Shown here in pieces: positions 22,667 through 31,969 of a DNA stretch of 64,000 nucleotides (positions are counted from its first letter, which is position 1; the number at the start of each line of letters is the position of its first letter). The stretch is from Metallosphaera hakonensis JCM 8857 = DSM 7519. Lineage in GTDB: Archaea > Thermoproteota > Thermoprotei_A > Sulfolobales > Sulfolobaceae. Location of the stretch: contig NZ_CP029287.2 in assembly GCF_003201675.2 (NCBI RefSeq), forward strand, positions 1,972,001 to 2,036,000. Direction: 5' to 3'. The notes beneath the pieces were generated by a model that saw only the letters and a program-made list of their open reading frames with translations, did not search any database and had not been told where the DNA came from. The position numbers and the translations under genes are program-made.

Positions 22667-23644
22667 ATGTTGAAGATCGCGATACAGGGAGGGGGAGTAG
22701 GAGGAGCTCTTCTGGGATCACTCCTTCATAGCGTTGGTCATGAGGTGACGATTTTCGATATAAAGGACAAGTACTTTAAGCCCTGCGGCGATATAGTACC
22801 CAACGTTTATAGGCCACCCTATTCCTGGGAGGTCGAATACGAGATCAAGGATTTCGCCTTTTACCTAGATGGGGAGAGGGTTTATGACGTGAGCTACAGG
22901 AGTCCCAAATGGCTCACCATAAATAAGAGCGAGTGGATAAATTCCATGAGATCTAGGGTTAGGCAAGTGATAGGCAACCATAAACCCGATACCAGGGATT
23001 TCGATTATGTTCTCGATTCTAGGGGACCCTATCCTATGGATAGGGAAGTTGTTTACACAACTAGAGTTATTATGAAAACGGAGGAATTCAGCCCAGAGGC
23101 TATCTTGGAGTTCAATACCAAGCTCACTGGTTTCTATTGGATTTTCCCTGCAGGACAGGGACTGCTTAATGTGGGGGCGGGATTTCTAGAAGAAAAGAAT
23201 TCTAAGAAGTTACTTCTTGAATATATTAAAGAAAAATTTAGGAAATATGAAATCCTAGATACTAGAGGGGCACCAATCTCTATCGGGAAGGTTAGAAGAA
23301 AGGAGGGAAGAATAGGGGAAGCGAGAGGTTTGGTTTTCCCGCTTAGCGGAGAGGGAATAAGGCCTTCTGCAATTTCAGCCGAGATAGCCTTCAATGCCAT
23401 AAATAAGGGAAAACCCTTAGAGCAAGAGTTGAGGAAAGGGCTAGATAGAATAGAATCTAGGGTAGCGATCCAATCATTACTTCTTAACTGGTACAGAAGG
23501 TCGAACATCTCAATGAGGAAAACTATGTTGAGGCACTTCCTAAGGAGCGAAATCTTAATAGACGCCTTCCTAGAGGACAAACTGGATCTTCAAGGAATTA
23601 AGGAATCTGTGGAGTTGATAAATAGTGGTGGAATTAATACTTGA
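22667..23644 (+). CDS. FAD-dependent oxidoreductase, geranylgeranyl-reductase-like
   Basis: A flavoprotein of 325 residues whose N-terminus [13 protein letters not shown] is the dinucleotide-binding turn. A CGDIVPN segment near residue 40 and [12 protein letters not shown] near residue 235 match the geranylgeranyl reductase/digeranylgeranylglycerophospholipid reductase superfamily. It is shorter than canonical lipid reductases (usually near 400 residues), so it may act on another isoprenoid or unrelated substrate. It overlaps the next small basic gene by 20 nt. Confidence 0.8.
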   Translation: MLKIAIQGGGVGGALLGSLLHSVGHEVTIFDIKDKYFKPCGDIVPNVYRPPYSWEVEYEIKDFAFYLDGERVYDVSYRSPKWLTINKSEWINSMRSRVRQVIGNHKPDTRDFDYVLDSRGPYPMDREVVYTTRVIMKTEEFSPEAILEFNTKLTGFYWIFPAGQGLLNVGAGFLEEKNSKKLLLEYIKEKFRKYEILDTRGAPISIGKVRRKEGRIGEARGLVFPLSGEGIRPSAISAEIAFNAINKGKPLEQELRKGLDRIESRVAIQSLLLNWYRRSNISMRKTMLRHFLRSEILIDAFLEDKLDLQGIKESVELINSGGINT

Positions 23645-24002
23645 ACAATCCAAGAGCAAAACAGGTAAACATGCCATAAGATCGTTGTTGTTTAAGTGGG
23701 ACAACGAGATAAAACAGCTAAATCCTAAGGGATCTAAGGTCTTACCTATTTATAGGGAAGGGGAAGCCTCAGCGGTGAACCTGAGAGAGAAGGGGATATT
23801 CGTTTACGCTAGATTTGTGAGAAACCTGAAGGGAAAAGTTAGAGGGAGAGTGATGGTTATTAAGGACGGCGTTGTGTCCCTTGAGATGAACTACAGGAAG
23901 CTCAAACTCAAGAGAATATCAGGCGATCCAGCACTTTATTCCTACGTTAAGGCAGTAATGGATTACCTGAAGATACCCGTAAAAAGAACTAACTTGAAGT
24001 GA
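23625..24002 (+). CDS. Small basic protein of unknown function
   Basis: 125 residues with a GTG start (23625 or 23628), overlapping the flavoprotein gene by 20 nt. It is rich in Lys/Arg (e.g. [15 protein letters not shown] and [10 protein letters not shown]), suggesting binding to nucleic acid or another polyanion. No family is recognised. Tight packing with its neighbours argues that it is a real gene in the flavoprotein operon. Confidence 0.65.
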   Translation: MVELILEQSKSKTGKHAIRSLLFKWDNEIKQLNPKGSKVLPIYREGEASAVNLREKGIFVYARFVRNLKGKVRGRVMVIKDGVVSLEMNYRKLKLKRISGDPALYSYVKAVMDYLKIPVKRTNLK

Positions 24003-24003
24003 G

Positions 24004-24324
24004 GTGGTAAGCCTGTTTGAGGTCGTAGTTGGAGTTCAGACGGATCCTCAAAGGATAAGGGACATATTTAAGGATATGGCCACTGTTCTAGAGGAGATAT
24101 GTATTCCGACAAGGATAGGTGCCTCTTTCCTCTGTTCTCCCTCCCCCTCATCCCTGGTGACAGTTTATTTGTCTGAACATGAGAGGAGGCCTCTCTATCT
24201 AGCATTTAAGATAAGTTCATCGGATTCAAGGGATATAGTTGCCTTTTCAGAAAAAATCAACGAAAGACTAAAAAATTATGGCGTACATCCAACCCTTCTC
24301 AATAGCGAGTCCACCGACATGTAG
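24004..24324 (+). CDS. Small protein of unknown function
   Basis: 106 residues with a GTG start 1 nt after the preceding stop, so probably the third gene of the flavoprotein operon. Predicted pattern is mixed alpha/beta with a central LVTVYLSE strand. No family is recognised. Its last 49 nt are antisense to the opposing gene at 24276-24572. Confidence 0.6.
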   Translation: MVSLFEVVVGVQTDPQRIRDIFKDMATVLEEICIPTRIGASFLCSPSPSSLVTVYLSEHERRPLYLAFKISSSDSRDIVAFSEKINERLKNYGVHPTLLNSESTDM

Positions 24325-24572
24325 ATTTCCTCGGGTGACGGTATTCCAGAGTCAAGCTCAACCACCGCATTACATATGAAAGCCTTACCGTTTACCGGGC
24401 AAAGTATAATCCTCTTTATTGTGCCATGTTCAGTCTTAAGCTCGACGTTGAGGTATTCTAGATCAATTGCATCTCTATTACAGGGAACGGATAAGTCAAG
24501 AAAAACCAGCTTCTTCCCCTGCGCATCAATAAATGAGATCTTATGATGACGCACGTAAAAACTCCTGATCAT
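24276..24572 (-). CDS. Small protein of unknown function
   Basis: 98 residues with a beta-rich pattern in the first two thirds and an acidic C-terminal helix containing SPEEIYMSVDSLLRR. The ATG overlaps the stop of the upstream zinc-ribbon gene as ATGA, strong support for a translationally coupled pair. The 3' end runs 49 nt into the opposing gene at 24004-24324. No family is recognised. Confidence 0.6.
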   Translation of the reverse strand: MIRSFYVRHHKISFIDAQGKKLVFLDLSVPCNRDAIDLEYLNVELKTEHGTIKRIILCPVNGKAFICNAVVELDSGIPSPEEIYMSVDSLLRRVGCTP

Positions 24573-24787
24573 ACTGCAGGTACCAATTCAGTATTGCAAT
24601 ATGGACATTTACCCTTTAGTCCTCTTTTATCGGCCTCACAGAAGAACGCTCTGTATTTCTTTTCGCATTTTGGACACTTGAAGACCACATCTATTCCTAG
24701 TTTCAATGTTCTATTGCAAATGGAGCAGGATACTTCAAACCAGCCAAGGTGGCCGTAAGCATTAGTTCCCTTTAACCTCAAACTCAT
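24569..24787 (-). CDS. Zinc-ribbon protein
   Basis: 72 residues with cysteine pairs CSIC (about residues 21-24), CPKC (about 38-41) and CPYC near the C-terminus, plus a lone cysteine in FFCEADKRG. This suggests one or two zinc ribbons. An AATTATAAC box on the minus strand lies about 35 nt before the ATG. It is coupled by an ATGA overlap with the unknown gene downstream. Its role is unknown; such small ribbons often bind RNA, DNA or translation factors. Confidence 0.68.
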   Translation of the reverse strand: MSLRLKGTNAYGHLGWFEVSCSICNRTLKLGIDVVFKCPKCEKKYRAFFCEADKRGLKGKCPYCNTELVPAV

Positions 24788-25068
24788 TTTTATCTTGGAA
24801 GTATGAAAGAGGGGCTTGTTATAATTTTTTCTGTTGAAGTATGAAGGGGTTACGTGATAAGTGCCTCCATGAAGGCATCAGAGATGACCTCTAAAAACAT
24901 GGATCTAAAGTAATTTGTAGTTTTACTCAATTTTTTGAATCAAAAACATCGTATAGTTAACTAATAGCGATTTTGACTCCATTTAGTATCACTAAAAATC
25001 GTGGTCTTACCAACTAATTTCACGGGAAGCTTAATTATGCATTTTCCCATTAATTATTTTGATCCGGT

Positions 25069-25596
25069 TTGGACGCTACTGTCATTTACTATGAACCAGT
25101 GGATGTTCCAGTGTTTCAGGACGTAAATCTTCTAGGAGTCAAATATGAGAGGGAGGAGAAGATCTCATTGAACTCGACTGATGAGGCCGAAGGGATCCGT
25201 ATTCCTGGAAAAGTAGTTCTAATTAGAACTAAGGGAACTACCGTGTTAAACATAGGTGTATCAGTTGCTTATCCATTTCACGAGATATTGAATGTAAAAA
25301 GGGTTGGGATCCCGAAAGAGTTTGTCAAAGAGGGCGTAAAAGTGGAATTTAAGGACATCCTAGATCCTTATGGATTTGTGGGTCTAAATGTGCATTTCTC
25401 CCCATCTCTACCCTTCGTGATTGTTGAGACTGACAGGGGTAGCGAAATAGTTTCCATATCATCCATCCAAGACATTAAGCCCGAAACTCCAAAAGAGCCT
25501 AAAACTTCAGAGAAGAAAAAGAGGAAGCGTGTTAAGAGGAGTCGTAAGAGACGCAAGGTTAAGAGCAAGGGTTCTAGAAAGAGCCGAGGAGTTTAA
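25069..25596 (+). CDS. Unknown protein with highly basic tail
   Basis: 175 residues from a TTG start. The first 145 residues look like a beta-rich globular domain (repeated short Val/Ile strands); the last 30 are almost all Lys, Arg and Ser, a typical nucleic-acid-binding tail. The tail-coding end overlaps the start of ogg2 by 68 nt in another frame. No family is recognised. Operonic linkage to a DNA glycosylase and the tail suggest a DNA- or RNA-associated role, as inference. Confidence 0.68.
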   Translation: MDATVIYYEPVDVPVFQDVNLLGVKYEREEKISLNSTDEAEGIRIPGKVVLIRTKGTTVLNIGVSVAYPFHEILNVKRVGIPKEFVKEGVKVEFKDILDPYGFVGLNVHFSPSLPFVIVETDRGSEIVSISSIQDIKPETPKEPKTSEKKKRKRVKRSRKRRKVKSKGSRKSRGV

Positions 25597-26137
25597 ACTA
25601 AACAATAGGGCCAGTGAAAATGTATGGTATAGGGAACTGGTTCTATGCATTCTAACTGCTAACTCCAGTTTCCTTGGAGCATTTACAGCACTTCAAGCTT
25701 TGGGAGATCTTATTTTCAATGGAACTGAGGCTGAGATATCCAGGGTTTTGAGGCTGAGCGGTTATAGATTCCCTAATCTCAAGGCAAAGTACATAGTCAT
25801 GAGTAGGGCATATTACGGAAGGCTAAAGGAGGTTGTGGGAAGAGTTGCTGATAGAGACCAAGCAGAGGCAAGGGACATTCTCCTTGACATACAAGGCCTT
25901 GGGATGAAGGAGGCTAGTCACTTTCTTAGAAATGTAGGTTACCTTGATGTGGCAATCATAGACCGACACATAATTAGGTTCTTCTCCGAATACATGATTG
26001 AACAGAGGATTTCCTCAAGGCATCGCTACCTAGAACTAGAGTCTATTCTAAGGAGCATTGCAGAGGCCTTGGGGATAAGGGTGGGTATATTGGACTTGTA
26101 CATCTGGTACCTCAAGACAGGGAAAGTAGCGAAGTAG
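25529..26137 (+). CDS. ogg: 8-oxoguanine DNA glycosylase/lyase, Ogg2 type
   Basis: Removes 8-oxoguanine and nicks the abasic site by beta-elimination. The 202-residue protein has the helix-hairpin-helix motif IQGLGMKEASHFLRN with the catalytic lysine, and the catalytic aspartate in AIIDRHI. The N-terminus MLRG..RARVLERAEEF matches Ogg2 proteins and supports the GTG start at 25529, although this overlaps the preceding gene by 68 nt. Other HhH glycosylases lack this exact pairing of motifs. Confidence 0.92.
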   Translation: MLRGVVRDARLRARVLERAEEFKLNNRASENVWYRELVLCILTANSSFLGAFTALQALGDLIFNGTEAEISRVLRLSGYRFPNLKAKYIVMSRAYYGRLKEVVGRVADRDQAEARDILLDIQGLGMKEASHFLRNVGYLDVAIIDRHIIRFFSEYMIEQRISSRHRYLELESILRSIAEALGIRVGILDLYIWYLKTGKVAK

Positions 26138-26340
26138 CCTATTCAAACAAGAATAGAAAAAGTATATTAACTAGTGAATATCGATTAAAGTGACTAAACA
26201 TGAAAGCGGATGTAACTGAAGCACGCGAGATCTCTAATTTTAATCTAGTTTATATTTCTATCATTAGCTCTTTCTTCATGTCCTCATCTATTTCATCATC
26301 GCTTTCATCTTGTTAATAGTTTCTCCATAAGGTGATCTAG

Positions 26341-27312
26341 ATGGCAGTGGACGTTATGACTGATTCTCTATCTAAAGAAAAATTAACCATACTGATAACT
26401 GATCCGGTAGACGAATACATGGTAAGGACTCTCAAGTCTAAGGGTCTCAATATAGATTATCAGCCAGACATAGTAAGGGAGGAATTATTGAAGGTAGTTG
26501 AGAATTACGATGTCCTGGTAGTTAGAAGTAGAACCAAGGTTGATAAGGAGATCATTGAGAGGGGTAAAAGGCTAAAGGTAATAGCTAGGGCCGGAATAGG
26601 AGTCGATAACATAGATACCGATGAGGCTGAGAGAAGAAAGATAAGGGTGGTTTATGCCCCTGGAGCATCTACAGATTCCGCGGCCGAGTTAACTGTAGGT
26701 CTAATGTTAGCTGGAGCTAGGAATATGTTCACTTCTATGACCTTGGCTAAGTCTGGCATATACAAGAAGACTGAAGGTGTAGAGCTAAGTGGTAAGACGA
26801 TCGGAATAATTGGATTCGGGAGAATAGGGTATAAGGTAGGTTTAATTGCTAAGGCCATGGGAATGAATGTAATAGCCTATGATGTAGTTGACGTGACCAA
26901 GAGGGCCGTAGAAATAGGCGCTAGGCCTGTAAGCTTAGATGAGTTGGTTACTCAATCTGACGTGATTAGCATCCATGTTACCGTCGGAAAAGACGCTAAG
27001 CCCATATTGACTTCCAGGGAATTCGAAATGATGAAAAGGGGAGTGATAATAGTTAACACCAGTAGGGCGGTTGCAGTAGACGGAAAGGCGCTCCTTCGTT
27101 TCATAAAGGAAGGTAAGGTGCTATCATATGCCACTGACGTCTTTTGGCACGAACCTCCAAAGGAGGAATGGGAGGTTGAGTTACTGAAACACGAGAGAGT
27201 CACGGTAACAACTCACATCGGTGCTCAAACCAAGGAGGCTCAATACAGAGTGGCAGTAATGACCACTGAGAACCTTCTAAAGACTCTCCAAGAGATTGGT
27301 GTTAAGGTTTGA
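26341..27312 (+). CDS. serA: D-3-phosphoglycerate dehydrogenase family
   Basis: NAD-dependent 2-hydroxyacid dehydrogenase of 323 residues, lacking the C-terminal ACT domain. The [11 protein letters not shown] segment, the Rossmann GFGRIG motif and the C-terminal TTHIGAQT catalytic histidine are present. Linkage (overlap by one base) to a class V aminotransferase supports a serine-pathway role, oxidising 3-phosphoglycerate, but glyoxylate or hydroxypyruvate reduction is a possible alternative. The 203-nt gap upstream holds no convincing gene. Confidence 0.88.
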   Translation: MAVDVMTDSLSKEKLTILITDPVDEYMVRTLKSKGLNIDYQPDIVREELLKVVENYDVLVVRSRTKVDKEIIERGKRLKVIARAGIGVDNIDTDEAERRKIRVVYAPGASTDSAAELTVGLMLAGARNMFTSMTLAKSGIYKKTEGVELSGKTIGIIGFGRIGYKVGLIAKAMGMNVIAYDVVDVTKRAVEIGARPVSLDELVTQSDVISIHVTVGKDAKPILTSREFEMMKRGVIIVNTSRAVAVDGKALLRFIKEGKVLSYATDVFWHEPPKEEWEVELLKHERVTVTTHIGAQTKEAQYRVAVMTTENLLKTLQEIGVKV

Positions 27313-28430
27313 TGCTAATTCCTGGGCCAGTTAACGTTCCGAAGAGCGTTGCCCTAAATTCAACGATTGTGGTAAATCATAGGTCAGAGAAGTTCAGGAA
27401 CGTGGTGGCAGAGCTAGAGAGGTTAATGAAGTTAGCATTCTCCTCCTCTAGGGTAGCTTTACTCACCGGTTCTGGAACGTTAGCTGTAGAATCCATGGTA
27501 TTCTCTTTGCTTAAGAAAGACGAGAAGGTTGTTGTACTAACCTACGGAGAGTTCAGTGAAAGATTATTGGATTCGGTGGTAAAGAGGGGGACTTCTCCCA
27601 GGGTATATAAGAAGCCCTTTGGGGATATATTCTCGCCAGAGGAAGTCAAGTCTATTCTTGACGAGAACAAAGACGCTACTTCAATAGCATTTGTTCACAA
27701 TGAGACCAGTACAGGAGTAGCATTTAGAGATCTCAGAAAGATTGTGGAGATTGCAAAGGGAAGGGGGCTCAAGGTATTAGTTGACTCAGTATCAGGATTC
27801 GGGGCCTATGAGGCTAAGGTAAACGAGTGGGGAATTGATGCTATGGCCACAGGTAGTCAGAAGGCACTCGCCTCAGTTCCAGGAATGGGGCTTGTGGGTT
27901 TATCAGAGGAAGGAGTCACAAATCTCCAAGACGACGCCCCCAATTACCTTAACCTGAAGCTTCATCTGAAATTTCAGGATAAGAGAGAGACTCCATTTAC
28001 TCCTGCTGTTGGTGTGTTCTTTGCAACCCTCAGAGCAGCAGAGTTACTTCATCAGGAAGGGGTTGAGAGGAGATGGAGGAGGCACGAGGCGTGCGCAAGC
28101 TACGTAAGGAAGATCGCAGAGAGATCTGGATTTTCCCTCCTAGGAAACGAAAGTAACTTCTCCAACACAGTTGTAGCTGGTTTCCCGCCTATTTCTCCCA
28201 AGTCCATGATCGGAGAGCTCATGAAGAGAGGAATCGAAATTTCGGGTGGTATGGGAGAGCTCAGAGAAAAGGTTGTTAGAATAGGTGTCCTTGGAATGGT
28301 GGATGATAGGGCTGTTTCTAGATTAAGATATGCCTTATCCGATATTTTGAAAGTTGATCTAAGCATTGAACCTCCGGCCGAATGTAAGCTTCCTGAGTCT
28401 ATAGCCCAAGAAGTGGATTGGGATAACTAA
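27312..28430 (+). CDS. Class V aminotransferase (serine/alanine-glyoxylate type)
   Basis: PLP aminotransferase beginning with LIPGPVNVP, the standard opening of the serine-pyruvate/alanine-glyoxylate group; the PLP lysine is in [11 protein letters not shown]. The ATG at 27312 overlaps the serA stop (TGATG), which I prefer to the TTG three bases earlier. With serA it may supply serine by transamination of hydroxypyruvate or phosphohydroxypyruvate; which of these cannot be read from sequence. Confidence 0.88.
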   Translation: MLIPGPVNVPKSVALNSTIVVNHRSEKFRNVVAELERLMKLAFSSSRVALLTGSGTLAVESMVFSLLKKDEKVVVLTYGEFSERLLDSVVKRGTSPRVYKKPFGDIFSPEEVKSILDENKDATSIAFVHNETSTGVAFRDLRKIVEIAKGRGLKVLVDSVSGFGAYEAKVNEWGIDAMATGSQKALASVPGMGLVGLSEEGVTNLQDDAPNYLNLKLHLKFQDKRETPFTPAVGVFFATLRAAELLHQEGVERRWRRHEACASYVRKIAERSGFSLLGNESNFSNTVVAGFPPISPKSMIGELMKRGIEISGGMGELREKVVRIGVLGMVDDRAVSRLRYALSDILKVDLSIEPPAECKLPESIAQEVDWDN

Positions 28431-28463
28431 TTTTTTATTTTCATTGAGGGGTTGAAATAGATT

Positions 28464-28766
28464 ATGAGTGAAGAACGTCCATCATCATCGGGGGTAAACC
28501 CTCTAACTGGGACATTCGTAGAAAGTTGGAGAGGAAGACTCACGTCATACGAAAGAGCGAGGATTATAAGTGCCAGGGCATTGCAGTTGGCTATGGGTGC
28601 AGCTCCCCTAATTGATATATCGTCGGCTGGGCTTGAAGGGGCTAGTTCCCTGAGGATTGCTGAGGAAGAATTTAACAATAACCTACTTCCCATCAGCATA
28701 AGGAGAAGATTCCCCAACGGAAAGGTAGAACTTGTCTCGATCATGTCCCTGAATAAGAAGGATTAG
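28464..28766 (+). CDS. rpo6: RNA polymerase subunit Rpo6 (RpoK)
   Basis: Archaeal homologue of eukaryotic RPB6/bacterial omega. The conserved core is complete: LTSYERARIISARALQL, the IAEEEF motif, LPISIRRRFPNG and KVELVS. A disordered Ser/Pro-rich N-terminus of about 25 residues precedes it. It helps clamp and assemble the polymerase. It begins 33 nt after the aminotransferase stop and could be cotranscribed with serA. Confidence 0.95.
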   Translation: MSEERPSSSGVNPLTGTFVESWRGRLTSYERARIISARALQLAMGAAPLIDISSAGLEGASSLRIAEEEFNNNLLPISIRRRFPNGKVELVSIMSLNKKD

Positions 28767-29130
28767 GGACCCGTTTCTAGTTGTGGAATAACGGAATCCT
28801 AGTTTTCAATGCCAATCTTGCTCAACCGATCTTAACTGGGTTCAATTAGTCTTAGTATCGGAGAAGTTGAACTCATGGCGTCTAACTTGCTTAGATTAAA
28901 CAAATGCAACGAGGAGATAATCTAGAGGTAGTGTTACAAACGCGTGTTTTTGTAGATATTACTTCATCCACTTTTACAAACAAGCTGATCTAAATCTTTG
29001 GTATTAATGGATTAACCGACCGCTCATATTCGACAAAAATTAATCCATGCCGTGAATCTAGTAATCAGAAAACCCCTAGATGATGTGAGTCATGCCGAAT
29101 GAGTGGTGAAGACAAACCTGGGGTATCTGA
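28767..29130. other. Gene-free gap between rpo6 and cdvC
   Basis: The 364-nt gap separates two convergent genes. No open frame, tRNA or terminator hairpin stands out. A poor C/D-box-like arrangement near 29080-29130 (ATGATGT ... CTGA) abuts the cdvC stop but has wrong guide lengths. Confidence 0.5.
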
Positions 29131-30240
29131 TCAAAGCGCCTTGAATTTATCATGCCAGGCCGAGTAAGCCTTCAGCATGTCTTGATTAACGCTTGGTTTC
29201 CTCATCTTAAGCACTTCCTTGAAATCACTCATGGATATTGCTCTTGGTTCCTGCAAGTTCTTCTCAAACATTTCCTTGACTACTCTCATGTGTGCCGATT
29301 GTACTATGTCCCTGATGTCGCTAGCGGTGTAACCGTCAGTGAGATCCGCTAGCTCCTCCAAGTTAATACTCTGATCCAATTTAACCTTAGAGGAATAGTG
29401 CTTCAATAACTCGAGTCTGTGTGGCCTATCAGGAAGAGTTATGTATATCCTTTTCTGGAATCTTCTTAGGAAGGGCTCATCTAATCTCCAAGGTTTATTG
29501 GTAGCACCAATCACGTAAACTTTAGAGATCTCATTTTTATCTGCTAAGCCATCCATCTCCTTTAGGAATTGATTCCTTACCCTGGCCTCTCCTCCAACCT
29601 CCGAGGTATATGAGGCCAGTAAAGCGTCAAGCTCATCTATGAAGATGATGGCAGGCTTATTCTCCTTCTTAGAGACCTCTCGGGCAGTTTTGAATATTCT
29701 GGCAACGTTCTTCTCAGCTTCACCAAGCCACTTAGACATTATGGACGCTGCGTCCACATGAATAAACTCTGAATCGAGCTCATTTGCCACTGCTGCGGCT
29801 ATCATTGTCTTTCCACATCCAGGAGGACCGTACAAGAGTATTCCCCTAGGCCAACCCAAGGGAAATAGGTCGGGCCTCTTACTTGGATATACTACTGCCT
29901 CCTTAAGTGCCTCCTTTACGTCTTCCAGGCCAACTATCTCATTGAGACTCACCTTGGGTTTCTCCTTCATGACAATCTCCTCGTCCACTTTTTCTGATTC
30001 CTCTCCTCCCTCAGGGACCATCTGGCTTAATGTCTCAATTCTCCTTTTGTATTCACTGATCATCTGCTCGTACGCGTTTCTAGCCACCATGTCTGGATAA
30101 AGGGTAACTATTTGTGAAAGTACCTCTATTGCCTTCTTGTAATTATTGATGGCGTCCTCTCTTCTACCTTCCTTATCTGCTCTGACTGCAGCTATGGCGT
30201 ACTTCCTTGCCATCTCCTCTAGCATTACCTGCGCACTCAT
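29131..30240 (-). CDS. cdvC: CdvC, Vps4-like AAA ATPase
   Basis: ATPase that remodels ESCRT-III filaments in cell division. An N-terminal three-helix MIT domain (about residues 1-75) is followed by a Glu/Lys linker and one AAA module with Walker A GPPGCGKT, Walker [11 protein letters not shown] and the arginine-finger helix [10 protein letters not shown] prefer ATG 30240 to the TTG at 30249, because the protein then starts [15 protein letters not shown] as in other Sulfolobales. It follows cdvB closely and shares its transcript. Confidence 0.95.
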   Translation of the reverse strand: MSAQVMLEEMARKYAIAAVRADKEGRREDAINNYKKAIEVLSQIVTLYPDMVARNAYEQMISEYKRRIETLSQMVPEGGEESEKVDEEIVMKEKPKVSLNEIVGLEDVKEALKEAVVYPSKRPDLFPLGWPRGILLYGPPGCGKTMIAAAVANELDSEFIHVDAASIMSKWLGEAEKNVARIFKTAREVSKKENKPAIIFIDELDALLASYTSEVGGEARVRNQFLKEMDGLADKNEISKVYVIGATNKPWRLDEPFLRRFQKRIYITLPDRPHRLELLKHYSSKVKLDQSINLEELADLTDGYTASDIRDIVQSAHMRVVKEMFEKNLQEPRAISMSDFKEVLKMRKPSVNQDMLKAYSAWHDKFKAL

Positions 30241-30245
30241 CTGTA

Positions 30246-31040
30246 TCAACCCTCTATCATGACCAGTCCTTTCCTAGCCATGCTTCTTAAGAGGTCGAAC
30301 ACTTCGTTCTTATCCACGCCATAGGTAGTGGATATTAGATCTACGTCGACTATCCCTCCATTGATTTTTATGTGATTTAAGAGCTCCTCTTCAGTCATCT
30401 TCCTCTTCACAACCTTGATCTCTGACGGTGGATGTGGAAGACCAACGTCGGAGGGCGGATGGGGCAGATCCAATTTGGGCATTTTCTCGCTAATTTTACT
30501 TTCGGCGGTTTTTCTCGCCTCTTCTAGGATTCTCCTTGCCTCCTCGTCCACTGTAGGAATGATGGTTCTATCGGTTATCGTAGTTCCTGTTTCAACTGTT
30601 ATACTATTCACATTACTAATTACGGAGTCCAAAGATATGGCTACCTCTGGGGCAACACCGCGTATTTGTTCTTTGAGGTTTTCCAAAGTTCTGCTCACTG
30701 GAACCAAGACCAAAGATATTCCCTGTAGATCATGGATGGTTTCTAGTTTCAGTCTCACTTTCTCAATGGCCAATCTTGCAGTGTAAACTATCTTCATTAT
30801 TTTCCTGATGTCCGATATCTCTTGAGCGTATATGGTGGCCCTCGCTGATTCTCCATTGGCTTGAGATCTTACCACCCTATCGAAAAGGTCCTTATCCCTT
30901 TCCTCTAGTTTCCTCATGGCCTCATCCAGCCTGTCCTGCTGATCCTTCAACTTTATGGAAATTTCAGTTATTTTTGCAGATAAAGATTCCCTATCCTCTC
31001 TCTTCTTAGGACTAAAATTGAAAAGTGAGCTTAACTTCAT
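30246..31040 (-). CDS. cdvB: CdvB, ESCRT-III-like division protein
   Basis: 264 residues: helical ESCRT-III core (about 20-180), a proline-rich linker (191-208), and a C-terminal winged-helix domain (about 215-264) that binds CdvA. The linker carries two near-identical copies of LPHPPS(D/E)(V/I) at 192-199 and 201-208, resembling the MIM2 site recognised by the CdvC MIT domain. Tandem duplication of this motif is unusual. The gene starts 18 nt after cdvA and runs into cdvC. Confidence 0.95.
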   Translation of the reverse strand: MKLSSLFNFSPKKREDRESLSAKITEISIKLKDQQDRLDEAMRKLEERDKDLFDRVVRSQANGESARATIYAQEISDIRKIMKIVYTARLAIEKVRLKLETIHDLQGISLVLVPVSRTLENLKEQIRGVAPEVAISLDSVISNVNSITVETGTTITDRTIIPTVDEEARRILEEARKTAESKISEKMPKLDLPHPPSDVGLPHPPSEIKVVKRKMTEEELLNHIKINGGIVDVDLISTTYGVDKNEVFDLLRSMARKGLVMIEG

Positions 31041-31058
31041 CCTAAAGAAATAGGTTCA

Positions 31059-31778
31059 TCACTGTGTGCTTAAGACTTTTACAGGTATTGGTGTTGGTAA
31101 TTCCGCCCTTGACAAATCAGGCTTGGCCGATGCCTCGGAACCGTTGGTTAGAGACCCTGCGCCTTTTAAGTCTAACCCACTATCTCTATCGCTCAAATCC
31201 AGTTTCTCCATGGTCTTCCTAATATCGTCCTTCTCAGTTATGTAGCTCTCCTTAGCCTGTCTCAAGATCTCTATTGATCCCTTGTAGGCGCTCTCGGTCA
31301 ACTCAGCTGCTATGTAGCTCATCTTAACTGCAATCATAGCCCTATCTATATGTGTAATTTGATCCTCGACCTCATTTAATCTTGTCTTCAGTTTGCTTTT
31401 AATTTTAGCATAGTCTTCCCTTATTTTTACCATTTCAGAATCAAGTTTTCTTTTCATATCATCGTAGGAAGACTTTGGAATTTCTTGTTTAGCATATAAC
31501 TCTTCCAACGCCCTTTGTCTTTTTCTTATTTTCTCCATTTGTATTATGGATTTTGTTGAATCAGCTTTCCAATCTGGCAAGATGACTAGTAGATCATTAA
31601 TGAGGGATAGCCTTGAGGGTTCCAGAGTTGCGAATGAGTTGCCATATGCAACCTCAACACCAGTTACAGTTCCATCAACTTCCGTATACACGTGAACCAG
31701 GAATCCCACTTCTCTACCATACACGTCCTTTACTTTCTGACCTATGAATTTCATCAAGTTTTCATACGATATGGCCAA
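31059..31778 (-). CDS. cdvA: CdvA, membrane-recruiting division protein
   Basis: Crenarchaeal protein that binds membrane and DNA and recruits CdvB. An N-terminal PRC-barrel-like domain with [15 protein letters not shown] and [10 protein letters not shown] is followed by a long coiled coil (about residues 85-190), and the C-terminal [10 protein letters not shown] is the expected CdvB-winged-helix-binding strand. Two TTG starts are possible (31793, 31778). I choose 31778, because GAGGAG lies 7 nt upstream as a ribosome-binding site, whereas 31793 would overlap it. The result is 239 residues. Confidence 0.94.
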   Translation of the reverse strand: MAISYENLMKFIGQKVKDVYGREVGFLVHVYTEVDGTVTGVEVAYGNSFATLEPSRLSLINDLLVILPDWKADSTKSIIQMEKIRKRQRALEELYAKQEIPKSSYDDMKRKLDSEMVKIREDYAKIKSKLKTRLNEVEDQITHIDRAMIAVKMSYIAAELTESAYKGSIEILRQAKESYITEKDDIRKTMEKLDLSDRDSGLDLKGAGSLTNGSEASAKPDLSRAELPTPIPVKVLSTQ

Positions 31779-31816
31779 GGTAATACTCCTCAAAAATACT
31801 AGTTGTCTCTTAATTC

Positions 31817-31824
31817 ATTTAAAA
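31817..31824 (-). promoter_or_regulatory. cdvA TATA box
   Basis: TTTTAAAT on the minus strand lies about 40 nt before the chosen cdvA start. It would yield a short leader of about 15 nt that includes the GAGGAG ribosome-binding site. The sRNA candidate lies directly upstream of it. Confidence 0.5.
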
Positions 31825-31859
31825 GGCTTAGTGCCCCTTAGAACAAAGATTTAGGATCC

Positions 31860-31907
31860 TCAGTATAGGTTTTTCTTCATCTGATACGCGCTTTTAACCT
31901 TCATCAC
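31860..31907 (-). ncRNA. C/D-box sRNA candidate upstream of cdvA
   Basis: On the minus strand the boxes are C GTGATGA (31901-31907, perfect), about 17 nt containing the first guide and a degenerate D' box, C' CAGATGA (31877-31883), a 13-nt guide, and a perfect D CTGA (31860-31863). A TATA box on the same strand (31931-31940) is 25-28 nt upstream of the C box, so the RNA has its own promoter. The D guide would pair with TATAGGTTTTTCT and by N+5 methylate the first G. D' is the weak element. Confidence 0.6.
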
Positions 31908-31930
31908 TGGTAGACCAAATCTTGGGTAAC

Positions 31931-31940
31931 GCTTTAAATA
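31931..31940. promoter_or_regulatory. Bidirectional TATA box
   Basis: CTTTAAATAA is TATA-like on both strands. Minus strand: initiation about 25 nt away lands at the 5' end of the sRNA candidate. Plus strand: it lies 30 nt before the ATG (31970) of a small membrane-protein gene. One box may therefore serve two transcripts. Confidence 0.5.
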
Positions 31941-31969
31941 AGATTTCTTGTCCAATGTATTCATTAGTT

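Noticed and set aside
26198-26314. 38-codon frame (MKADVTEAR...) and a minus-strand ATGATGA upstream of serA
   Set aside because: The peptide ends in low-complexity Ser/Ile sequence with no promoter support, and no CTGA D box accompanies the C-like motif.
29080-29130. C/D-box-like ATGATGT ... GTGGTGA ... CTGA next to the cdvC stop
   Set aside because: The C box is imperfect, the first guide is only about 8 nt and the second 17 nt, so spacing does not fit; kept only as a weak note.
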